From NCBI GenBank assembly GCA_905221605.1, contig CAJNDS010000327.1:48501-112500 (forward strand): a DNA stretch of 64,000 nucleotides. Reading direction: 5' to 3'. The notes beneath the pieces are model-generated. The model saw nothing but the letters and a program-made list of their open reading frames with translations, was not told the origin of the DNA and made no database searches. Below, one piece after another: positions 49,895 to 57,416 of the stretch (position 1 is its first letter; each line of letters opens with the position of its first letter). This DNA is from Symbiodinium natans (Eukaryota; Sar; Dinophyceae; Suessiales; Symbiodiniaceae). The position numbers and the translations under genes were made by a program.

Positions 49895-49971
49895 GCGCCG
49901 GATTTGCCCGGTGACCTGTGGAGTTTGCCCCGGAGCGCCGCTGTCGCCCCCCGGGCTCGAAGAGGAGGCGA
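49895..49971 (+). CDS. Candidate exon ending at a GTTTAGGG donor
   Basis: It is flanked by CTGTTCAG| and GGCGA|GTTTAGGG. It reads APDLPGDLWSLPRSAAVAPR then ARRGG. Confidence 0.45.
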
Positions 49972-50025
49972 GTTTAGGGTTTAGGGTTTAGGGTTTAGGG
50001 TTTTCGGGTACCGGGATTGCTGTAG

Positions 50026-50112
50026 TATGGCGCGGAAGCTGTGAAGGGTGGGATGCTGACTAGGCTCGGAAGCATCGTGAGATGCGACGAGCAGCCATGG
50101 CCCGATTGTTGA
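50026..50112 (+). CDS. Candidate terminal exon
   Basis: It follows TTGCTGTAG| behind an F array and reads YGAEAVKGGMLTRLGSIVRC then DEQPWPDC to TGA. Its phase does not join directly to 49895-49971, so an exon or border is missing. Confidence 0.45.
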   Translation, partial: YGAEAVKGGMLTRLGSIVRCDEQPWPDC

Positions 50113-50307
50113 GAGCCATCTAACCCTACCCTACTCCTTTTAGGGTTTGAGCCGAAACTCAACTCAACTGCCTGCTTCCAATACTTCCTCCGTCCAGGAT
50201 TGAAGGGTCTTCAGGCAGGGGGCCCAGAAAAGTCCGCAGTCACAAAATTTCGGGGTTTGAGGGGGGTCTGCAGGAAGGTCGGTATCTGATAGTTGCGTCT
50301 TCTGCAG

Positions 50308-50458
50308 CAGGGGGGGTCAGCACGGGGAGGGAGAGGGGTCAACAAACTCCCGCACCGACCCCATCGTGGCTGCTGCCGACCTCCTGGCTGTGGGCGGGCG
50401 GGCAAGCGCCCTGGGTCGACTTGCCCGTAGAGGTCGAGGGGCGCGCCGCCCACTGTAG
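50308..50458 (+). CDS. Candidate terminal exon
   Basis: It follows GTCTTCTGCAG| and reads GQHGEGEGSTNSRTDPIVAA, ADLLAVGGRASALGRLARRG then ARRPL to TAG. Another + frame is also open, so this is provisional. Confidence 0.35.
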
Positions 50459-50652
50459 CTCAGCTTGGCGTTCAGGGTTAGGAGGTTTTCGGTTTCCGGG
50501 GTTGAGAGTTTAGGCTTTCAGGGAGGGCCTAGGGCTGAGGGTCCAGGAACTGCGGGGTTGGAGGGTTTTGGGTACCCTGACCGTTAAGCCTCACTGCCCA
50601 TGCCCTGAACTCGACCTAAGATCCCTGAACCCTACCTGAAGAAGCCACAACC

Positions 50653-50722
50653 TACTTTTGTTGTAGGTCATTGGTATAGAACCCCCTGTAGTTACACTAT
50701 GCCTAGTTAACCTACAAGAAAA
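50653..50722. mobile_element. Short hairpin, CCTACTTTTGTTGTAGG
   Basis: CCTACTTTTGTTGTAGG (50654) pairs with CCTACAAGAAAAGCAGG (50711) with two mismatches. A single copy. Confidence 0.4.
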
Positions 50723-50879
50723 GCAGGCTTTGGATTTTTTTAGGTAAACCTCAAACGAAGAAGCCTAAGGCCCAAAACCCCAGCCCTCCCGCACCCAACT
50801 CCCCGAGGTCTACCCCCTGACTTGCTGAGAAGCTCTTCCATTCCCCAGCCCCATGCCCTCCGCCTTACAGGGTTTAGGG

Positions 50880-51245
50880 TTAGGGTTCAGAACCCTAAAC
50901 CCTAAACCCAAAACCCTAAACCTTAAACCCTAAACCCTAAACCCTAAACCCTAAACCCTACACCTCAGTCCTCGCTCGTACTCAGCAAGCACCCTTAACC
51001 CCAACTCTGAGCCTTTGAAGCCTAAACCCCGAAACTCTAAACTCTGACTCCCTAAACTCCCTAAACTCCCTAAACTCCCTAAACTCCCTAAAGTCCCTAA
51101 AGTCCCTAAACTCCCTAAACTCCCTAAACTCCCTAAACTCTTTAAATTTCCTAAACTCCCTAAACTCCCTAAACTCTTTAAATTTCCTAAACTCCCTAAA
51201 CTCCCTAAACTCCCTAAACTCCCTAAGCTCCCTAAACTCCAAACC
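50880..51245. repeat. R array, then (CTCCCTAAA)n
   Basis: R 50890-50970; then about 21 units of the 9-mer CTCCCTAAA (51045-51245), twice interrupted by CTCTTTAAATTTC at the same spacing, which implies a higher-order duplication. Confidence 0.9.
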
Positions 51246-51270
51246 TTTAGCCTGAACTCCAAACCTGTAG

Positions 51271-51350
51271 GCGATTTTCCGGCTGCTGGCGAACGGCCCC
51301 CGGGCTGCGCGGTGTGAGGGTCTAGTGGGTGCGCGGCAGATCGCTTGCTC
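51271..51350 (+). CDS. Candidate exon with GTAAGC donor
   Basis: It is flanked by AACCTGTAG| and TGCTC|GTAAGCGC. It reads AIFRLLANGPRAARCEGLVG then ARQIAC. Confidence 0.45.
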
Positions 51351-51369
51351 GTAAGCGCAGGGATTTAGG

Positions 51370-51775
51370 TGCAGGGTTTAGGGTTTAGCCGGTTTTGCCG
51401 GTTTAGCCCACCCCAAAACCGCCCGAACACTTGCAACTGTGTTGTCAGCAGATATGGCTGGGCGAAGACACGAGGGAAGGCTGGGGCCCACGACGATCGC
51501 CGCAAATTCTTGAGCCCTCCTTCTACTCAAAGGCTCTTGGAGAATCTGTGCAACAGTGGCCCACCGAGCTCGCCCCATGTTGGGGGGCAGCCGCACGCCG
51601 CGCAGCAGCCTGGCAAATTAGGGTTGCACAACGTGAGCAAATTCGGGGCAAATGTGTTGGCTGTTGTCGAGAAAATACGACGACGACGACGCGACAAAAA
51701 GATGCGCCTCCTGCGAGGAAAAATCATGGGTTTTAGGGCAACCCAAGTCAAGTCAGGCAATACAAGTCAGTGACA
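51370..51775 (+). CDS. Open region, two competing + frames
   Basis: Frames 51369-51773 (ending KFGANVLAVVEKIRRRRRDK, KMRLLRGKIMGFRATQ) and 51431-51736 (with EPSFYSKALGESVQQW) are both open. One is probably a terminal exon. I cannot choose with confidence. Confidence 0.3.
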
Positions 51776-52065
51776 GCGCTTGGCGACCAAACTAGTGACC
51801 CCTCCAAGCTCTTTTGAGGCTCAGCAGAGTCTCGCTGGAAGGCTTGACAGGGGGAATTGTGCTCCTGAGGTCTTCTCTAAGGACTCTAGCGTCCCGATTT
51901 CGCTGGGTGCTACAACGTATACTCTCATCCTCGACCCTGGCAAAAAAGGATCCGATGCCACCCCCAACCTGGCTACTCCCTAAGTCACCCGTTGGAACCT
52001 TAAGCCGCGTAGGCGTAGGCCCGAAACCCTGAACCACAAGCCCTTCTGAGCCACAACATCTGGGA

Positions 52066-52160
52066 GTTTACGAAAAAAGGGACGCCGAATATAGACCCCC
52101 GGAACAGTAGGATTCCCGTATCATGAGGACCCCAATAAGGTACCCCCTAGTTTCGGAAAC
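52066..52160. mobile_element. Family F element
   Basis: GTTTACGAAA and TTTCGGAAAC form inverted ends; the interior CCCCAATAAGGTACCCCC matches the copies at 1-42 and 33033-33081. Confidence 0.55.
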
Positions 52161-52245
52161 CTCCAAATTAAGCCCTAAAATCCAAACCCTAAACCCTAAA
52201 CCCGAAACCTTGTGCCCCTGAGCCTGACGCTCCCCCAAGCAACTC

Positions 52246-52322
52246 AAGGCACCCGGGCGCTGGAGCGGGCGCTCCGCTCCCCGCCCGACGTGCGCCCCAG
52301 GTGCCTCTGGGCGGAAGCCTAC
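52246..52322 (+). CDS. Candidate exon
   Basis: It follows CAACTCAAG| and reads TRALERALRSPPDVRPRCLW then AEAYT. An R array follows. Confidence 0.35.
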
Positions 52323-52439
52323 ACCCTAAACCCTGAACCCTGACCCCTGAACCCTCAACCCTCAACCCTAAACCCAAAACCCTCAACCCAAAACCCTCAA
52401 CCCTAAACCCTAAACCCTAAACCCTAAATTCCCACCCAG

Positions 52440-52773
52440 GCCTGCGGCGGAACGCTCAAAGAGGAAGTCCGAGGTGGAAGGGCTCAAGAAAACCAAGGAC
52501 GACTTGATACTGGCCAACAAGAAGCAGGAAAGCACAACCATGGATCTCAAGAAGAAGCTGGAGGAGGCAAAGGTTGGGCTCGCTGGCAAGAAGGAGGCGG
52601 AGCGGCAGAACAATGTCGCCAAAAGCAAAGTCCAGGACCGACATGCTGCAGGGCGAGAGTTGTGTTGCATGTTCCTGCCAGCAAAACACTGGTGTGCAAA
52701 CAGGATTTGGAAGTACTTATTCCGTACCCACCCTTTTCTACGGCGCCTGGAAGAACTACACCCGACAGATTAA
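52440..52773 (+). CDS. Candidate coiled-coil exon
   Basis: It follows TTCCCACCCAG| at the end of an R array. It reads AAERSKRKSEVEGLKKTKDD, LILANKKQESTTMDLKKKLE, EAKVGLAGKKEAERQNNVAK with Lys/Glu heptads like myosin-tail or other coiled coils. The frame continues to a TGA at 52771, but the last part (after about 52650) has different composition and may be intron. Confidence 0.5.
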
Positions 52774-53274
52774 CACCATCGCTTGGACTTGCTATGCAAG
52801 CCTAAAGAGTTGTGTCGAGCGTGAGCTGCACCTCCAGTGCCGGTGCAGTGCCCCCCGCCTGGGGTACCCCCTTCTCCCTTCTGTGATTCTCAGGATAATA
52901 AGAAACCCTATCCTCTGGCCTGGCCCCCCTTGGCTTCTCTGGCCCCTAGTCCCCCCCTTGACCCTCTCATCCACATGCCTCCCCCCTCCGCCCCCCCCAC
53001 CCGGGCCCTCTGACCCTTCCTGACCCTCCCTCTGTTTAAAGGATGGGGGTGGGAAGTGGGAATTTAGGGTGTTAGCCCGAAACCCTAAAAGGAGAAAAGC
53101 TGGGTGGATGCCTGCGTAAGCAGGGGGTGGGAAAAATAGAACAACCCAACCGTGGCTCCAACTTCAATATACGCCGCCGCGACATATGCCGCTCCCTCAC
53201 ACCCCCTGGGTGTGTTGGGGCGCCATCTCTGCATGAAATCTACTGCCGCGGCGCGGCGAGAAGCCCTAAACCCT

Positions 53275-53279
53275 AAACC

Positions 53280-53346
<67 letters not shown>

Positions 53347-53430
53347 ACCCTATACCCTATACCCTATACCCTATACCCTATACCCTATACCCTATACCCT
53401 TTACCCTATACCCTATACCCTGAACCCATC
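53275..53430. repeat. (CCCTCAA)n then (CCCTATA)n
   Basis: Two CCCTAAA units, ten CCCTCAA units (53279-53350), then eleven CCCTATA units (53350-53425). Each variant is internally homogeneous. Confidence 0.95.
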
Positions 53431-53548
53431 CCGAGGCCTGTGACGTTTTTTTTTTGGGTTGTGGGGTTGCAGGGGCTTCTTGAGTGGTATCTGCTCATGC
53501 ACTCGTTTATGTTTAGAGCAAGTCAAGCCGCGCCAGACGGCGCGTCCA

Positions 53549-53650
53549 GGGTTTGCAACTCAAGGTCAAGAGAGTGCGCAGATACATAAGTAGGGACACG
53601 AGGGAGCCTCTTCACAGCCGGCCTTTCCGAGACCCGAACCCAAAACGCTC
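53549..53650 (+). CDS. Candidate exon upstream of the glycosyltransferase
   Basis: It follows GCGTCCAG| and reads GLQLKVKRVRRYISRDTREP then LHSRPFRDPNPKRS. It may precede the 53933 exon in one gene. A second frame is also open to a TAA at 53587. Confidence 0.35.
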
Positions 53651-53932
53651 GCGAACCTCCCCAAACCCCGGCTTTGCTCTCTACACTTGCACTCCGAATG
53701 TCTTGGGGGGGTTGGGGTCCCCCCCCCCATTTTTATGTACAATCCTATTGAACTCGGGTGAGACAATTCGTGATTCCTGCTTATTTCTTCCCATAAACAT
53801 GACATGGGACTTTGCAGTGTGTTATTATAAGGGAATAAGGGGATCCTACTATATGGGTCTATTCTAGGGTTCCCTAGGTTCGTGCACTCCCATGTGCTGC
53901 TGGGAAGGGAACGGTGGTGAGGGGGGTCCCAG

Positions 53933-55116
53933 AAGCTTCGCAAGAGCAAGAGCAGGTACGTGCACCGAATACCGCGCATCCTTCACCAGACCTGGAAGAG
54001 TGATCAGATACCGGCGAAGTACCGTCCTTTGTCAGGGAAGTGTGAACCCTAAGCCCTAAGCCCTAGACCCTAAACCCTAATCCCTAAACCCTAAGCCCTA
54101 AGCCCTAAGCCCTAAGCCCTAAGCCCTAAACCCTTAAACCCTTAAACCCTAAACCCTAAACCCTAACCCTAAACCCTAAACCCTGAATCTTACGTAAAGT
54201 CCTTGAGACTATGAAGCCTCTGAATCCCTTTGTCCCTACAACCCAACCCCCAAGCCCCGAGTTCTAAAGTTAGAAGACCCAAACCCCTAACCCTCAACCC
54301 TCCCTAAACCCTAACCCTAAACCCTAAATCCTAAAACCCTAAACCCTAAACCCTAACCCTAAACATCCTAAAGCCCTAGACACCCGTAGGCTCGCCCCGA
54401 AGCCTCGATGCCCCAAGCGTAGGAACAGCCTCGAAGCCTAAAGCGGCCACATTTCGGGTTTAGGGTTTAGGGCTAGGGTTTAGGGTTTAGGGTTTGGGGT
54501 TTGGGGTTTGGGGTTTGGGGAGTTGGGGAGTTGGGGATTTGGGGATTTGGGGATTTGGGGATTTGGGGATTTGGGGATTTGGGGATTTGGGGATTTGGGG
54601 GATTTGGGGGATTTGGGGGATTTGGGGGATTTGGGGATTTGGGGATTTGGGGATTTGGGGATTTGGGGATTTGGGGATTTGGGGATTTGGGGATTTGGGG
54701 ATTTGGGGATTTGGGGATTTGGGGATTTGGGGATTTGGGGATTTGGGGATTTCAGGCTTGGGTTTGTCCTTCCCTCAGTCCAGTATAAACCCTAAACCCG
54801 CTTAGATTCTTGCTCCGGCGGGGGCGGGCGCACTAAACTCTCAACCCAAACCACCCAGGCTTTCATGGTTTGGAGTTTCGGGTTTCGGGTTTCAGGGTGT
54901 AGGGGGTGGGGTGGGGGGGGGTTGCGGGCAGTTAGGGTTAGCTAAAGTAAGACACAGACAGTCCTGGGTGGGTAGTTAGGGTGGGAGGTAGCACCGGACC
55001 CCATACCCTAGACCCTAAACCCTAAACCCCAAACCCTAAGCAAGGTTTAGCGTTCAGGGGCTCCCTCCCGCCCCCCAACCCCCAACCCCCCAACCCCCAA
55101 CCCCCAACCCCCAACC

Positions 55117-55148
<32 letters not shown>

Positions 55149-55306
55149 ACCCTGAACCCTGAACCCTGAACCCTGAACCCTGAACCCTGAACCCTGAACC
55201 CTAAAAGACCCTAAACCCTAAACCCTAAACCCTAAGCCCTCTTCCCGAGGTGCCGACATCATGTCCTGGCTCCGCTTGCATCCGACCTGGCACTACGACG
55301 CCTGGC
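53933..55306 (+). CDS. Glycosyltransferase family 32-like, two exons
   Basis: Exon 53933-54041 follows GGGGTCCCAG| and contains IPRILHQTWKSDQIPAKYR. This matches the N-terminal IPKIIHQTWK signature of family-32 (Och1/capsular type) sugar transferases. It ends AAGT|GTGAACCC in phase 1. Exon 55250-55306 follows CTTCCCGAG| and continues CADIMSWLRLHPTWHYDAW, matching the SW-x-x-LNP-x-W-x-Y-x-x-W block that normally comes next. Such enzymes transfer sugars from nucleotide donors in the Golgi. The 1.2-kb intron holds at least six telomere-like or variant arrays. The DxD block was not found; the gene may continue beyond or be interrupted by the retrotransposon that begins near 55.8 kb. Confidence 0.65.
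54045..54500. repeat. R, R and F arrays in the glycosyltransferase intron
   Basis: R 54045-54190 (CCCTAAG block), R 54300-54370, F 54455-54500. Confidence 0.85.
54500..54762. repeat. Variant array, 8-bp unit GGGGATTT
   Basis: About 32 units, with three or four of the 9-mer GGGGGATTT. It grows directly out of a TTTAGGG/TTTGGGG array. Frames across it (GFGDLGIW-type) are artefacts. Confidence 0.95.
55000..55235. repeat. Successive blocks CCCCCAA, CCCTCAA, CCCTGAA, CCCTAAA
   Basis: After a few R units (55010-55040), blocks follow at about 55075-55123, 55123-55153, 55153-55203 and 55203-55235. The last unit block ends near the acceptor of glycosyltransferase exon 2. Confidence 0.9.
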
Positions 55307-55628
55307 GTCCAGGAACCCCAAGCCCCAAACCGCAATTCCCAAAACCCTAAATCCTAAACCCGAAACCCTAAACCCCAAAGCCCCAAAACCCCAAACCCCA
55401 ATACTGTCCCCGGATAAAGGCAATCGGCAGTTCCTATTCTGACAGAGACGGCGTGGTTCACTGTTGCGCTTCAGGGTTGAGGGTTTAGGGTTTAGGGTTT
55501 AGGGTTTACGGGTTTAAGACCTGGGTATTTTGGGATGTAGGTTCATAGGCTCCGTAAGTCCTAAGCCCTAAACCGTCTGACCCGACACCCTAGGCTATCC
55601 GGGTGGCCCAGAACTATTCATTGCTAGC

Positions 55629-55690
55629 TATGGGGAAACATAGTCTTACAAATGTGGGGGGCATGTGAGGAACACATCGTTTCCCCATGT
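55629..55690. other. Hairpin ATGGGGAAAC/GTTTCCCCAT
   Basis: Inverted 10-base arms lie about 40 bases apart (CTATGGGGAAACATAG to CGTTTCCCCATG). They could be a small element or a hairpin. Confidence 0.4.
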
Positions 55691-55692
55691 TC

Positions 55693-55780
55693 TAACCCTA
55701 AACCCTAAACCCTAAACCCTAAACCCTAAACCCTAAACCCTAAACCCTAAACCCTAAACCCCAAACCCTAAACCCTACGG
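55693..55780. repeat. Last R array before the retrotransposon
   Basis: Eleven CCCTAAA units with one CCCCAAA. No array occurs downstream of it to the window end. Confidence 0.95.
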
Positions 55781-56149
55781 CTCAAGGCTTGAGCTGAAAT
55801 TTAGTCTTACTTTGGTTTCAAAACTTTCGCCTTCGCTCCTCCGTGGGCCCGGCGACTTCGTGACTGGTGAGTTTGAGCTTGAGGATCCTCCTCGAGGTGC
55901 GGGTTGTCTTCTTCGTGTTCGGTGGCCTTGTTCCCGGAGGTGAACCGCTGCTGTCGTCTTCCTTAGGGACGCTGTGGCCCACTACCTGACCGTGCTCGGC
56001 GGCCTTCGCGGGGGAGTTTGCGTACTGCGAGCTGAACGTTGGGAGGTTGAAGTTGAGAGTGCCGCGGTGAAGCGGGGCGACTACTGTTCCTCCGCGGCGA
56101 GTCTGTGCTCTGGGCAACGTCATCGTGAGTGAGATCTTCCTGGACAGAA

Positions 56150-57416
56150 ATGGCGGAGGAGGGTCGGCGCATGGAAGATGGCCACGAGGACGAGGAGAGA
56201 GCTGCGTTCTCTCCCACCGAGCTCGCGAGCAGCAGTGAAGAGGAGAGCAAGCGACGCGATGGGGGGCGAGATGGACGACGACGCAAGCGCAGGGCGAGGA
56301 TATGGATGGAGGAGGGGGCGAGAGCCCGACCAAGCGTGGTGGGGGGACCAGACGAGGAGGTGGGGGCGATGGGGCCGCTGACGCGAACATGGAGGCAATC
56401 CGCCAGATGCTGCAGGACCATGTGATCTCCATGCGAACGGCGTGGGGAGACGTGGCGTCGCGTGTTGAACAGGCTGAGTTGCGCCAGACGGAGCAGGAAA
56501 AGAGGGTGGGGGCGCTTGAGGAAAGGGCTGAGTTCCAGGCCAATCGTACTGAAAGCCTCTCTGCACAGATTGGCGGGATGACACGACGACTCGAGACATT
56601 TTCGCATGAGCTTGAAGCCCTGCAAAAGAACCCAGCCGGCGCCAATGGGTCAGGGCTGGATCCTTGCGGGGGGCATGGGCGGACCTCGTGGGGGTGGAGG
56701 GGGCTCTGGCGGAGTTGGAGGATGGGGGTGGCACCGGAGGGACGGGAAGGGGGTCCGCAGTGGGGGACGAAGACACACTCAGTGAAGAAGATAAGCGCAC
56801 ACTCGTTGTGGGAGGGTGGCTGCAGGACACCAAGCGGGCGGTCATCATTGAGGAGGCCAAGGAGATCTTGACGAGGGAGGACGCCCAGGCCAAGGTTGAT
56901 GCCACGGAGCTGCATGTCTTTGGACCCCGTCGGGCGTTTGGGCTCTTGCGCTTCGTGCGGAGGGGCGAGGAGACCTACGCTGGCATGCGCGACCGCATGT
57001 GGGACGTCATCAAGGCCATTCGGGGTGCGGAGCACGTTCTTCCCTCCACGCGGGGCGGAGTCGCTGGCGATGGGGAGGGGAAACGCATCTGGGCGTCCTT
57101 CACGAAAACCCGGGCCGCAAGACGCAGAGGGGGGCACGCCAGCTTGGTTCGCCGGGTTGCCCAGACGGCGGTTGACGAGGCTGAACAGTCCGATCGGGTT
57201 GTCATTGAGGCCAAGGAGCACGACTACTATGAGGTGGACTGGAACTCCGGGACAGTGTGGGCAGGGGCGCACAAGCTGGGCAGCGCAGTGCACCGGGCAC
57301 CTCGAGGAGAGCATGTTCGCACCATGGGGGGCGGCTGGGTGGACACGGCGAGCATCGCAGAGGCGATTGGAGTGCCTGAGGCGGCAGTCACCGCCGTCCT
57401 GAACCGAGAGCTTTGA
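56150..57416 (+). pseudogene. Retrotransposon ORF1, frameshifted
   Basis: Three consecutive + frames carry one protein. From ATG 56150: charged N-terminus (MAEEGRRMEDGHEDEE) to about 56300. From about 56305-56650, another frame: SPTKRGGGTRRGGG, then a coiled coil (AELRQTEQEKRVGALEERAE). From about 56664, a third frame: LVVGGWLQDTKRAVIIEEAK, FGPRRAFGLLRFVRR and on to NREL and a TGA at 57414-57416. The last part looks like an RRM-type nucleic-acid-binding domain. Both changes are -1 shifts and lie near G-runs, so they may be mutations, assembly errors or, less likely, programmed shifts. ORF1 proteins bind element RNA. Confidence 0.65.
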
